Positions 8,577 through 18,864 of a stretch of DNA of 64,000 bases are shown here, in pieces (positions within the stretch are counted from its first letter, which is position 1; each line of letters starts with the position of its first letter). Under the pieces are notes generated by a model. That model did not search any database and was not told where the DNA came from. It worked only from the letters and a program-made list of their open reading frames with translations. This stretch comes from Chondrus crispus (Eukaryota > Rhodophyta > Florideophyceae > Gigartinales > Gigartinaceae): positions 143,319 to 207,318 of the forward strand of contig NW_005179022.1 of the NCBI RefSeq assembly GCF_000350225.1. The letters run 5' to 3'. Made by a program: the position numbers and the translations under genes.

Positions 8577-10642
8577 GGGAGACGCCGAGACGAGGATGGA
8601 TGCGATGAAAGGTCGGTGGCGGAGAGAAAGGAAAGCTAACGGGGGACGGGGGTGGGGATAAGGAGGCGGTAGGGCATGTAGATGCGGGTAGGAGACGATT
8701 TGCGCTTCAAATAGGATGGGATGGGGGGAAATGCCAAGTGGTGGACCAAAAGATGGATCGGGGGTTGGGAATTTTCGGTATGATGCGCAGGGTGCAATCA
8801 GCCGAAATCGTCATCCAGTTGCCCGCAGTTGCCCCCGCTGTTTCAGCTTTTGAGCCCCAGGGTGAATTATTTCTCCTGTGCGCCGTATTTTTTGATTTAA
8901 AAAAAATACGTGTGAACACATGTCCATCCCAGTGTCTCAACCAAGTCAAAGACCTTTTCCCCTCCCTCTCTCTAACACGATGATGTCATCGACAAGTGAG
9001 CGCGCTTCTTTCCATTGGGGTATGGAAACATCGCGGGTGACTCTTCTGTCTTCATTCACGAGCTTCCTACACATATTAAACTTGGTCCTGCTTTCCTCGC
9101 TGGCTTTGCTGCTCAGACTGTGCAAGGTAGGGCGAGATTGTAACGCGATCTCGACAACTTCTCTATTCTATGAGAGCAAAATCGCATGTAAGTTGCAGCA
9201 TTTCTGACCAAGCCGCCCCCTACTTTAATCTTGTTAAATCTACAGCACCATTTTTTAAAATCTAGCTCCGGCTCTAAAGCCGAGCAGAGGCAGCTTCTTC
9301 ACTTTCACGGCTCGAGCACTGTCAGGTCGAAAGTTGTCACTATTTTCATTGAAGAAACAGTCTTCCGTCAGGTGTCCTCTCCGACAACATCTGCATTTTA
9401 CGAGCTGGAGATGCAGCCTATTGTCAGGGGTTTCCGGATTCCAAAAGCGGTTGTCGTCGCTATGGCCTCTCTTCTCATATAGTATGCACTGTTCTTCCCT
9501 CGCGAGGACCAACAGCCGAGCATAAATGAAAGGCTTTTCAACCCCGTTCACTTTCACGTAGACTTTTCAGTCCTTTGTCAGTATCGTATGGTTGTGCAAA
9601 TGCATGCAACTGAAGCATAACTCAAGGAGTTTGCAATCCGTTCTTGATGATTCGTCTTGAAGCTGATCTCAGCCGCCCCATAAAATTGGACGAGTTTGTT
9701 TCCAGGTTTGCATTTGAGACAGCTTCAACTGCGAAAAAATATATGTCCTCGTCAACGGCATACACTTTTTGGCCAAGTCTAGAGGGACAACTGAGACGCG
9801 CACAGCCGTGTGCACTGCTTTCTGTATATATCCTATTCAGTTCTGCAAATCAATCCAATATTCTGAAACGGGCAAGGCAATCGCACATCAATTCATGCTT
9901 CTGCAGCGGAAGAATTGCGTTGCAGAAGCCAATATATATATACTGTAGCACATCAATGATATTTTGTAGAAGAAACTATATTCTGTTGCGTAACGTGCAT
10001 CACTCACCATACATGGCACCGTTCGCGCCGTAAATTAAGACCATCCCTCTCTCTCTCTTTCTGTGGTTGTGCAACACGGTAACACCGTTCACGTCATCAA
10101 AGAGTTATCATTTTCCTTCTCGGCAATGATAGAGGTGCCATCATTCTGGCAATTTCTGGATGGACCCAATTCATGACCATCTCACGGCGATACGATTATA
10201 AAATCAAATATTACACGTGTCGAAAGGATTTTTAGGAAAGTTAAGAAGTCTCGGCTCTCGTGAGGGTTCAAGAAAGGTTGTTACTGTTCAGAACAGGGTA
10301 ATTGAATTATCGTGCATCGCTGTATTTGGAGCGCGTTGGATCTTTCGTTTTAAGATCAGTCTACAAAATCCCCCTCTACTGTAGTTTGCACTGGAGACAA
10401 ACCTTGCGCTGGCAACTCCCTAAACCGAGATAAACAGCCCTTTAGCATTTACCGCCCTTTCATGGCAGCGCTGTCATGAACTCCCTCTCGCTCTTTCTCT
10501 AAGACTTGGAGAGCAGGTTTGTGGTTTCGTTTTCGGGCCTCTATTACGTACGCCACTCTCCTTCCGTGTAGGGCAGAGAGCCTGCATCCATCCAACGAAA
10601 GAACCTTTCTATCTCCAGTTCAAGCGTCTACCACCATTCGCA
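8577..10642. other. Divergent intergenic region with retroelement relics
   Basis: This region holds the promoters of the fusion gene (minus) and DDX1 (plus). The only coding trace is a degenerate gag-like zinc-knuckle segment at 9255-9557. The stretch 9600-10600 is AT-rich with an (AT)n tract near 9930 and no gene I can support. Confidence 0.5.
9255..9557 (-). pseudogene. Degenerate copia-type gag zinc-knuckle fragment
   Basis: A 100-codon frame contains two relics of the retroviral CCHC knuckle. The first, CILYEKRGHSDDNR followed by FWNPE, has the exact C-x2-C-x4-H-x4-C spacing, but the second Cys is Tyr and the last is Arg. The second reads CRCCRRGHLTEDC. The phrase after the knuckle resembles copia-type Gag proteins. 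No matching pol is next to it, so it is probably a short relic. Confidence 0.4.
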
Positions 10643-13012
10643 ATGTCCGCCTTCGAAGAACTCGGCGTAATGCCGGAGCTAATTGAAGCTCTGGACGACA
10701 TGAGCTGGCATTTACCGACCCCGGTCCAAACCGAATCCGTGCCGCTAATCCTGGGCGGTGGAGACGTAGCCGTTGCCGCAGAGACGGGCTCTGGAAAGAC
10801 AGGCGCCTTCTGTTTACCAGTTGCCCAAGTCGTCTACGAGACACGCAACACAAACCTATCCAAGTCCACCCTGAGCGAGACAGCCCCTACCGCAGAGGAG
10901 CAGGCCGGTCCAATTAAATTGTCTGAGGTTGACCGAGGGAAGCACGTCGCCGTCGCTGATGGATTTTTGGCCCAGTGTCGAGATCGCGCCTTTTGGCAAG
11001 GCGTGCGCGCTACTCGTGGGGTAGCGAGCGGAAAGTGGTACTTTATCGGGAGACCTCGCGATGATGGTATCTGTCGTATGGGATGGAGCTCAGTGCACGC
11101 CCAGCTGAATTTGGGCACGGATCAAAAGGGTTTTGGCTATGGCGGCACCGGTATGAGATCGCATGGTGGCTCATTTGACGCATACGGCAAGCCGTACACA
11201 ACGGGGGACCAAGTCTGTTGCATGGTTGAATTTCAGCTTTGTGAGGACATCGAGCGTTCAAGAGTCCTCATTTCGTTCGCGCTGAATGAGAAGGAGCTTG
11301 GCGAAGCGTTCGATGTATCGTGGAAGGAGCTCGGTCTCGACAACATGAGCCTCATTCCAACACTTGCCATGAAGAATGCCGAATTGGAAATCCTTTTGCA
11401 AGAACGCTCAACCACAGCTGAAAAGCATGGGTTCAAGCATATATCGGGTGCCACCCTTGCCGATGCAGTGATCTCGGAGGAAGCCCAAGCTTTGTTTGAC
11501 GAATACGCAGAAGAGGACCAAGACGGGGACCAGGAAATGCGTGAGGTGGAAAGCGAGAAGGCTGGCGAGAAAGGAAAGGCTCCTTTGGCCTTAATTTTGG
11601 AGCCCTCCAGAGAACTTGCAGGGCAAGTAGAGAATGAGCTAACCAAGATCGGGAAGCAGTTGCCTGACAGAGCTGTTCGTCACCTGCTGCTCATCGGAGG
11701 GGGGAGTCAGAAAACAGAACTGGCCATGTTGAAACGAGGTGTTGACATTGTCACCGGTACCCTTGGATCGATCGTGAAGCACGTGAAGAAGCGCACTCTC
11801 TCGCTGGATAGTATCCGCTTCTTCGTCATAGATGAAGCGGATACGTTTGCAACAGACAATCTTAGGGACATTCTGTTTCTCCATGAAAAAGTGCCGACCA
11901 AGAACCGCGTCCAGACTTTGCTGTTTTCTGCTACACTGCACTCTCCCGAAATACGGGCGTTGTCGGACAAGATCCAGTCGTTCCCGACGTGGGTGGATTT
12001 GAAGGGCAAAGAAGCAGTTCCCGAAACACTCCATCACACCATGGTTCGCATAGACGCCGATGCGGACACCGCCATGCTTGACGAATGTCCTGATGGCCTC
12101 GAGTGGCCCCTTGACGAAGTCCATATTTTCGAGGACAAGGGCCGAGCTAAGAACAAGAAGGCGCGAGCCGAGTCGAACGCCGGCATCGCCGACGGTGTAG
12201 ACGCCGCGGATCTGCGATCGCAAACCGTCAAAAAGCTCAAGCTCATCGCTCTGAAGAAGGTGATCGACGCAAACGCGATGAGCCAGGCGATGATTTTCGT
12301 GCGCACGCAGAGAGACGCAGACAACGTTGAGTCGTTTCTAATTCAGTGCTCGGGCGTCTCGGCGAGCGACGTGGCCTCGAGAAGGTTTCGAGGCCGCCAC
12401 GACTCCGGGCCGGAGGTGGAATACTCATGTTCAGTGTTACATGGCGGGCGCAGACAAGAGGAGCGTAACCAGGCGCTGGCCGCCTTCAAGGCATCAGAGG
12501 TGCGCTTTCTCGTGTGTACGGACGTGGCTGCGAGGGGGATTGACATCGTCGGCCTGCCGTTCCTAGTCAATGTGACGCTGCCGGACAAGTCTGAAAACTA
12601 CATTCACCGGGTGGGGCGCGCGGGAAGGGCAGAACGGCTGGGGCTTGCAGTTTCATTGGTGGCGGCGCAAAAGGAGGCTGTGTGGTTTCACACGTGCAAG
12701 AAGACAAAGGGAAAAGGGGTGTGCAACAACAGGAAGCTTGTGACAGCGCGCGGATGTGTGATGTGGTACAACGAGGGCAAGCTGCTGGGGGAGATCGAGG
12801 AGCGGCTCAAAGGACGGATCGAGGAACTTGGACCGGACTTAAGGCGAAAAAACGTGGATGCGGGACCCGTGATGTACGGGTCGAAGATTGGAGAGATGGA
12901 CGTAAGTTCGGAGACGGCGAAGCGGGTGGAGCGACTGCAGCCGGCCGTGCGCAAACTGGTGCGGATGGAAGAGGAGGCGCAGGCGATGTTCTTCGCGCTG
13001 CAGGGGAGGTAG
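10643..13012 (+). CDS. DDX1: DEAD-box RNA helicase DDX1
   Basis: This is an ATP-dependent RNA helicase with a SPRY domain inserted between motif I and motif Ia, the hallmark of DDX1. Motifs in order: Q region (FEELGVMPELI), AAETGSGKTGAF (~47-58), SPRY (~95-240, with FGYGGTGMRSHGG), PSRELA (~320), VIDEADTFA (~395), LLFSATLHS (~426), CTDVAARGID (~628) and HRVGRAGRA (~654). The DDX1-specific tail is present, with FHTCKKTKGKGVCNN and WYNEGKLLGEIEERL. At 789 residues it is slightly longer than the animal protein. DDX1 acts with the tRNA ligase RTCB in tRNA splicing and in RNA processing. The gene is one exon, and its end converges on the APS reductase gene only 89 bases away. Confidence 0.93.
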   Translation: MSAFEELGVMPELIEALDDMSWHLPTPVQTESVPLILGGGDVAVAAETGSGKTGAFCLPVAQVVYETRNTNLSKSTLSETAPTAEEQAGPIKLSEVDRGKHVAVADGFLAQCRDRAFWQGVRATRGVASGKWYFIGRPRDDGICRMGWSSVHAQLNLGTDQKGFGYGGTGMRSHGGSFDAYGKPYTTGDQVCCMVEFQLCEDIERSRVLISFALNEKELGEAFDVSWKELGLDNMSLIPTLAMKNAELEILLQERSTTAEKHGFKHISGATLADAVISEEAQALFDEYAEEDQDGDQEMREVESEKAGEKGKAPLALILEPSRELAGQVENELTKIGKQLPDRAVRHLLLIGGGSQKTELAMLKRGVDIVTGTLGSIVKHVKKRTLSLDSIRFFVIDEADTFATDNLRDILFLHEKVPTKNRVQTLLFSATLHSPEIRALSDKIQSFPTWVDLKGKEAVPETLHHTMVRIDADADTAMLDECPDGLEWPLDEVHIFEDKGRAKNKKARAESNAGIADGVDAADLRSQTVKKLKLIALKKVIDANAMSQAMIFVRTQRDADNVESFLIQCSGVSASDVASRRFRGRHDSGPEVEYSCSVLHGGRRQEERNQALAAFKASEVRFLVCTDVAARGIDIVGLPFLVNVTLPDKSENYIHRVGRAGRAERLGLAVSLVAAQKEAVWFHTCKKTKGKGVCNNRKLVTARGCVMWYNEGKLLGEIEERLKGRIEELGPDLRRKNVDAGPVMYGSKIGEMDVSSETAKRVERLQPAVRKLVRMEEEAQAMFFALQGR

Positions 13013-13101
13013 TGGAGAAAAACTTTTCGGAGGGGCGACCAGTACATGTGGTGGTAGACTCTAAAGCGTATTGACAGGGGGAAAAATATGATACTCACAA
13101 C

Positions 13102-14307
13102 TCACGCCGAAACGGAGATCTGGGCGCCGACACTCTCGAGCAACGGGACGAGCTTCCCGTCAGCGTGCATGGTCTGAGTCTCTTGATTGCCGCCGATATG
13201 CTTGCCACCTACGAAAAGATTTGGGGCAGTTGTCTGCCCAGTGAGTCTCTCTAATGCCGCGACGATATCACCATAGTTAGCCATCTCGCTGATCTCATGC
13301 TCGGAGTAATGAACTCCAATGTCCTTGAATAGATCTTTGAGGGCTGCGCAGTACTTACAGCCCTTTTTGGTAAAGACGACGACCTTATCCCCAGCGATGT
13401 TTTCGATCGCAAACGCATCCGCGGCCTCCTCAGCGCCCGCTTCAGTGGAAATGTTACCCTTGTGCAAGCCGCACTCCTTCTGCGTGGCCTCCTCCCACCA
13501 CCAGCGCCCCTCGCGCTCGTGCTGGTTGGGCAGGACCGGGCGCGTGCAAGGCTCGCAGCCGATGGACGTAAAGCCCTGGGCATGCAACGCATTATACGGG
13601 ACCTCTGTAGCACGGATAGTGGCCCATACCTCGGACGACGAGACATTCGCCAACGGATTATACTTGATCAAGACGGAATCGTTGGTGCCCTTGAAAGCTG
13701 GATCGGTCTGAATAATAGGAATCTCAGCCCTGGTGCCGGGGCTCTGGTCCTTCCGCTGGCCGGTAATCCAGGCCGACAGGGTAGCGAGCTTCCTCCTGAG
13801 CGGGCGGACCTTCCTGACGCGGCAGCACTCCTGATGGCCATCCTCATAGAAGGAGAACATGCCCTTCTCGTTGACAAGCTCGGTGACCTCGGCCGACTCC
13901 GGAAAAGTGTACTCGATCTTGATACCGTAATGCTTCTCGACCTCGCGATAGAAGCGGTAGGTCTCGGGATGCAGCCTGCCCGTGTCGAGCGCGAAGACGC
14001 GGAAGGGCTTCTCGGTGCGGGACGCGTACTCGATGAGGACGACGTCCTCCGCGCCGGAGAAGGCGATGGCGACGGTGCCTGGGAAGTTCTCCAGCGCGTG
14101 GTCGACGATCTCGGTGGGGCTCTTCTTGTCCTTGGGCGGCAGGGCCGCCCATTCGGCGCCCAGCGAATCAAAGTCGACGGGGGAGAGCACGGCGCGCGGG
14201 GGCAGGCGCGCCGCGCGCACATGGCGGCGGCGCGGCGTCGCGGCCGCCGCCGTGAAGGAAGAGGCGCGCAGCGCGAGCGGGGCGGCGGGCATGGTGAAGG
14301 CGAACAT
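13102..14307 (-). CDS. APR: Plastid APS reductase with C-terminal glutaredoxin domain
   Basis: This enzyme reduces adenylyl sulfate to sulfite in assimilatory sulfate reduction, in the plastid. ATG 14307 ([18 protein letters not shown]) begins an Arg/Ala-rich transit peptide; the frame is open from 14358 but this start fits targeting better. The reductase domain has [28 protein letters not shown], the Cys pairs [14 protein letters not shown] and GCEPCTRPV that hold an iron-sulfur cluster, and the catalytic Cys in ECGLHKG. The last ~95 residues form a redox domain with [10 protein letters not shown] and [14 protein letters not shown], the glutathione-binding pattern of glutaredoxins. Plant APRs use a thioredoxin-fold domain that works like a glutaredoxin; here the sequence itself is glutaredoxin-like. 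Confidence 0.92.
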   Translation of the reverse strand: MFAFTMPAAPLALRASSFTAAAATPRRRHVRAARLPPRAVLSPVDFDSLGAEWAALPPKDKKSPTEIVDHALENFPGTVAIAFSGAEDVVLIEYASRTEKPFRVFALDTGRLHPETYRFYREVEKHYGIKIEYTFPESAEVTELVNEKGMFSFYEDGHQECCRVRKVRPLRRKLATLSAWITGQRKDQSPGTRAEIPIIQTDPAFKGTNDSVLIKYNPLANVSSSEVWATIRATEVPYNALHAQGFTSIGCEPCTRPVLPNQHEREGRWWWEEATQKECGLHKGNISTEAGAEEAADAFAIENIAGDKVVVFTKKGCKYCAALKDLFKDIGVHYSEHEISEMANYGDIVAALERLTGQTTAPNLFVGGKHIGGNQETQTMHADGKLVPLLESVGAQISVSA

Positions 14308-14787
14308 GGTGGTTATCGCGAGGGGGGCAGAGGGGGGGGGCGAACAGGCGAGGAGCAAGAGGGCGGTGGTTGTGGACGGTGGTTGCGGGGCGGGGAGGAG
14401 CGGCGAAGGCCTTTAAGCTGTAGTGCCGGAGATTGCGGGAAAAAAACGGGGTAAAATTCAGAGCGTGAGGAGCATGGACCAATTTGCTGCGGAGGATCTT
14501 GTGACGCGCTGCCATTGGTAATTCGACACGCGTCCACAAATCGTTTCTACCAGACATGACGCACGCCGTGGGCGGCCCTCTGCCCCCCGTAGACGCCGGC
14601 GGCAATTGCGCCATCTGCCCGCGCTGCCATGTGAGTCATCTCGCACCCTGCCAGCTGGCCACGTATCCACGTGGACACGGGATGACGAAAAAGTCCTGGT
14701 GGCCCACGGCGGCATGCATTTCATGCGTTCTGTACAGTACTCGCCAATCGGCGTTTGCCACTCGTGGATCACGTGTACACGTGGGCA

Positions 14788-14879
14788 CCACTTTTCCATT
14801 AACCCACCTCTTCTAATCCGTCTGTATCTCCCACCGTGGGAGATATTGGATTGGAAGAGGTGCGTTAATGGAAAAGTGG
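14788..14879. repeat. Imperfect ~45-bp foldback
   Basis: Arms 14788-14834 and 14836-14879 are reverse complements with a few mismatches and one small gap, joined by a single base. The outer end is CCACTTTTCCATTAAC and the inner end CTCCCACCGTGGGAG. It may be a tiny foldback/MITE-like insertion or a local inverted duplication. Confidence 0.85.
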
Positions 14880-14931
14880 GAGTCCCACCCCAACTCGTGC
14901 TGTACAGTACCCTTCACCTGAAGGGTACAGT

Positions 14932-14970
14932 CATACAGTACAAGCATACAGTACAAGCATACAGTACAAG
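14932..14970. repeat. 13-bp tandem repeat, three copies
   Basis: CATACAGTACAAG is repeated exactly three times. Each copy contains TACAGTA, a motif frequent across the window. Confidence 0.95.
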
Positions 14971-15146
14971 CGTGCAACAGTATGATCCCATTCCACGTCA
15001 GAACTGTACCAAGGGTACAGAACTGCACGAGCTTTGATCTCAACCGCATGAAGATGCAATCGAGACATGGCATTCTTCCCGAGAAAACCAACGAAAGGGA
15101 CGGGCACATTCAACAATCATACACATTCTTTATCTACTTTGTTGTA

Positions 15147-16355
15147 TCAAATGATTTCTATCACCTCGACGTCTGTCAACATTATAGACTTGTTCGGACA
15201 CCTAACAAACCAAGGCGCTATACAGTTGTCGTCCTCCCCCTCATCTATAGTTATACTTTCTTGCTGAGGTGTAATCTCATCTTCCTCAGCACCCATCGCC
15301 TCATCTTGCACGTTCCGCCCACACTTCTGCGGCCGCCCTATGAACTGCGGCTCTATTGCGTCCTCCCTGTCCGTCGCCTCGGTTCTGTCCTCTGTCGCTT
15401 CCCTGCCGTAGGTACGGAACGTCCACGTCGTGCGCATTCCCGGCGGTCTCTTCCACGTCATGAATGGATGCGTGGGGCTCAGCGGAGATATGGCATCCTC
15501 CACTTCCTCCACTTCCGGCAGTGCAACCCTATCCTTTTCGACCGCGTCGTCCTCTGTAACCTTCGTATCCTGGGCAAAAGTCGCTTTTTTGGCTACAAAC
15601 TGCCTCTCTGCGAACAATTCTGCCGGTGTCTTCCATGACATAGGCGGGCGTGTGGAGAACGGCGGTGGTAAAGCGTCCTCCAGGCGCCCCGCACGCTCAA
15701 ATGAAACTACTGCCGCATTTGTATTCTGGACTTCCTCACCGCCTTCAGTCTCATCTGAGAACAATTCAGAGACCTGAAATCCGCTTCCAACACCAGGCCC
15801 GTCCTCCTTGTCCGCCTCTGACGCAGGACTCGTAACTGTGGAGAATTCCTTTCCCAGATTCCGATCGAACTGCGGCCGGGGAGGAGGCCTGACTTCCACG
15901 ATGTTGCCACTCAACTCCAGGGCCTCGCGCCGTCTTGCGTCAACGCAAAGGCGGCAGTTCGCGCACTCCCGGCGTTCCCAGCTCTCGTCCGACTCATCAG
16001 AACCCGATTGCTCGTCGGTGATGTCAGTTACCGGCAGCGTTTGCATGGGACCCTGCTCGCACTCTGATGGAGCGAGCGCCGACTTATTAGAGCCATTTGT
16101 GGGGCTCTTGGTTTGAGCAGGAGGCTTGGAGGCGCAGCGGAACGGGCGGCCAGCTTTGCGGACCAAGCGCCAGGCACCGCCGACGGCAGTAGAGAGGGAG
16201 CGCCTGATTTTTGCAAGGGGGCTGCGGGTGAAAGGGGACGAGCGGGGTAGGTGTCGTTGAGGGCCGTGATTCTCTGTTCTCTCTATGACGGTCGGAACTG
16301 GGGACGGATCTTCGGTGGCAGGAGACACCTCGGAGTGGAGAGAAAAGTTAGACAT
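15147..16355 (-). CDS. Cluster protein A1 (CRLC family), function unknown
   Basis: I do not recognise this protein; it belongs to a family seen several times in this cluster. The N-terminal module (MSNFSLHSEVSPATEDPSP, then LAKIRRSLSTAVGGAWRL) is basic and shared with the genes at 22784 and 25986. At residues ~130-160 is the family signature WERRECANCRLCVDARRREALE, a possible zinc-binding or redox Cys pair. It is followed by GNIVEVRPPPRP, LFSDETEGGEEVQ and DALPPPFSTRPPMSWK. The last motif recurs in weaker form further on (DAISPLSPTHPFMTWK, then DAIEPQFIGRP), so the tail contains about three diverged repeats. The protein is acidic at the end. There is no signal peptide or membrane segment. Length 402. 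Confidence 0.65.
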   Translation of the reverse strand: MSNFSLHSEVSPATEDPSPVPTVIERTENHGPQRHLPRSSPFTRSPLAKIRRSLSTAVGGAWRLVRKAGRPFRCASKPPAQTKSPTNGSNKSALAPSECEQGPMQTLPVTDITDEQSGSDESDESWERRECANCRLCVDARRREALELSGNIVEVRPPPRPQFDRNLGKEFSTVTSPASEADKEDGPGVGSGFQVSELFSDETEGGEEVQNTNAAVVSFERAGRLEDALPPPFSTRPPMSWKTPAELFAERQFVAKKATFAQDTKVTEDDAVEKDRVALPEVEEVEDAISPLSPTHPFMTWKRPPGMRTTWTFRTYGREATEDRTEATDREDAIEPQFIGRPQKCGRNVQDEAMGAEEDEITPQQESITIDEGEDDNCIAPWFVRCPNKSIMLTDVEVIEII

Positions 16356-18160
16356 AGAAAATGGTTCTCAGGTTGCTTACCTCCAGAGCTTGTTACGAAC
16401 TTTTCGCATTCGTAGCGGGCGAGCAGTTGGTAAAGGGTAGTTGTGCGAAACTGAGGTTGGTTGAGGTTTGCGGTGCATCCAGGAGAGCGCAGTTAGATAC
16501 ACCCGGGTCTATTTGTTTCTACATACGTGAAGAGCTGCACCGTAACTGCGATTCACAATTCATCGTAGAACGAAAGACGGACAGTGTGCGCATGGGGATT
16601 CGAAAAACGTCATCTTCAATATCTTCATCATCTTCAAGAATGAGCGGGATGCATGTTTTCTGGTTTAGGGGTGCGTCGGTGCTTTGCCGTGGTTGCATGC
16701 GTCTGTCGGTAGACGTGAATCGAGATTCTGCCGTCACTGTCGAATCTTCACAAGTTTTTTTGTTGCTGTTGGTGGGATTTTGAGTTTTGAGGTTGTATTT
16801 TCTGCTACACACAGATGACGGAGATGACGGGCCGAAATAGGGGAGCGATGGGATCCGCCAAAAAGTATCTATCATTACATTCTTTCTCCGGACAGTTGAT
16901 CCTAACATGAACATACGTACACATATCCATTGAAGGTACTGTATTTAGAATGCTGCACATTCATGGTTGAATATACTCGAACATATTACAGGAAATTGTA
17001 AAGAAGAGCGGACACGGCCGTTCTTTATGCGGTGTTGAAAATTTTTATGGATTCGACGTACGTGCGCAGCTTTTTCACATGCCAATAATGATCCTGCAAG
17101 AACTTCTCAGTCAGACAACCTTTCATCCAGATGTAGCTCTTGTGCTTTTAGTGTGTTTTGTGCGGTTTTTTTACATGTTTAACCTCGATCAGAAGGGCAG
17201 AAACGAGTAGATCACAACCCTTGCCACGCCTGGCGATAGCAGTTGTGTACACAGAAAATGCATAAATGTACGACCCATATATGTGATCATGTTTGCTGGT
17301 TTGAAGCATGCACAGTTGTGCTTGTCGTTTTCTATGGACGAGCACCAGCACTGGAGTAAACAGGGTCGAAGCAAGTAAACTCTGGAATCTGCACGAAGAG
17401 GGGTGGCTGCTACCCAGCATCAGCATGTCGCTCGCTGCCCGTGACCCCGGCACCATCCGACGCATTGTATCTCGTTGGGCGTCGAGACGTGATTCTCATC
17501 CATTCCGAGTGTCTTCCGCCCGCGATCCCGGTTTCCGACCTCTCAAGAAGTGACGTCATTGGGCGCCATACGCTTTGATTCAAACGATTCAACCAATTAA
17601 ATGCATGCTATTTTTGCATGCTATCTTTGCAGTCCGCTTCCTCCGATTCCACGTCGATGCCACGCACTCCCTTGGTCCCACTGCTTGCTGTCGTCGTCGA
17701 CGTCCCAACCCTTGATTAGCTTTGCGCACTCAAACAGCGACAGTAACAGGCGCTTCCCTGCACCAAACAAACAGTTACAAACATTTCTCAACGAATCCTT
17801 CGCGATCTCGACACTCGAAAAGTCTTCGCCCCAAGCTGCCCCCCTTTCCACACTCTACAGTCTTTTCTAACTCTCCGCGACACTGCCTTCCGAAGAATTT
17901 TTATCACCGTCGTCGCTTGCTCGCTGCCTGTCCTGATCGACTCCTCTGTAGCATCTGTCCCCTTTCTCTCCCTCCATCGACGCCATGCAGATTTTCGGCT
18001 CGTCATCTCTCGTCGACAGCCCCCGCGGGTCCACACGCTCAGCCGTTTCTAAACTGCGGCGGGCCTTTTTTTCTGCGGGACGAGGCGATATCGAAAAACT
18101 TGTTCAGCAGCACATCTGAGAGGGGCCCAGCCCGGATAGGTTCCGTATGAGAGACGAGTC
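16010..18160. repeat. Segmental duplication, copy 1
   Basis: This segment, from the N-terminal coding part of A1 through its upstream region, is nearly identical to 22440-24632, about 6.45 kb away. It includes 16356-16910, which is upstream of the start codon and holds a short minus-strand frame with LEDDEDIEDDVFRIPMR conserved in all copies; this may be a leader or uORF. The rest (17140-18160) is the downstream flank and 3' tail of an older CRLC-type gene. In this copy the CTGCGATTCACAATTCATCG element (from 16546) is single, not part of a hairpin. Confidence 0.85.
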
Positions 18161-18480
18161 CGAGTGCGGGCTAGGACGACGTTTCGTCTCTGGGGACCTC
18201 TTGAGTGAGAGACGACTGGGACCGGGCCCGTAGTGTGCGAGGTGTGTGCTGAGGGTATTCGTAGAGGCACCTATATCCTTGTTCGTCCCAACCGTGCTGC
18301 AACTCAACTTCCCAAGCCAATCCGGCATTATCGCCACGTCGCTCGCGCGTCGAGCGAAGGCGCAAGGTCTCTTTCATGTAAGCGCTGAGCGCATACGCAG
18401 TTGCCCTCCCGTAAAAGGGCTTGAGGTGTGCACCAGAAAACCGGGCATTAACGAGCTCATAGTGCACGTTCTAACCGGCT
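18049..18480 (-). pseudogene. Remnant of a CRLC-family gene
   Basis: Broken frames here match the C-terminal half of the 396-residue protein at 28591-29781. Examples are LGKLSCSTVG versus LDKLSCGTVG, and PVPVVSHSRGPQ versus PLPVVSHSTDPQ, spread over two reading frames. Several frameshifts and a lost N-terminus make this a pseudogene. Confidence 0.55.
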
Positions 18481-18864
18481 CATCTGAATGATGAAAAGAT
18501 TCTCGGGCAGGGGAGCAATAATAACTTGGCTAGGAAAGAGCTACTACAGTACAGCACGTACTACATTCTGCGCTCATTCCAGCAATACTTGGACATCACT
18601 CAAAAAGACCTTGCAGACGCGCGTCTCACACATGAGCCTTTCTTCCCTATCACTTACGTTTGGAACGTAAGCATTCTCTATCCGGAAAACGAGAAAAGGA
18701 CGAGCACATTCCAACAAGCAAACGCAGTCTTTACTTAGAATTCAGTGTCACATGGTTTTCATCAAAACATTTTCGTGTGCGTAGCAGACTGCAGTGTTAT
18801 TGCGTCGTCTTAGTCTTCCCCAGCCGTGGTTGTAGCTTCTGGCAGAGGTACGGTCTCGACTTCC

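Larger units (their letters stand above)
14308..15146. other. Intergenic with foldback and short tandem repeats
   Basis: This is the promoter side of the APS reductase gene, then a repeat-rich stretch with a long foldback (14788-14879), a three-copy 13-bp repeat (14932-14970), and several GTAC-containing palindromes. No gene is supported. Confidence 0.5.

Noticed and set aside
10643-13012. Generic DEAD-box helicase call
   Set aside because: The SPRY insertion and C-terminal tail are specific to DDX1.
13462-14454. 330-codon plus-strand frame opposite the APS reductase
   Set aside because: Antisense shadow of a clearly coding strand.
17308-17553. 81-codon plus-strand frame identical in both cluster duplicates
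   Set aside because: Identity reflects the recent duplication of all the surrounding DNA, not selection on a protein.
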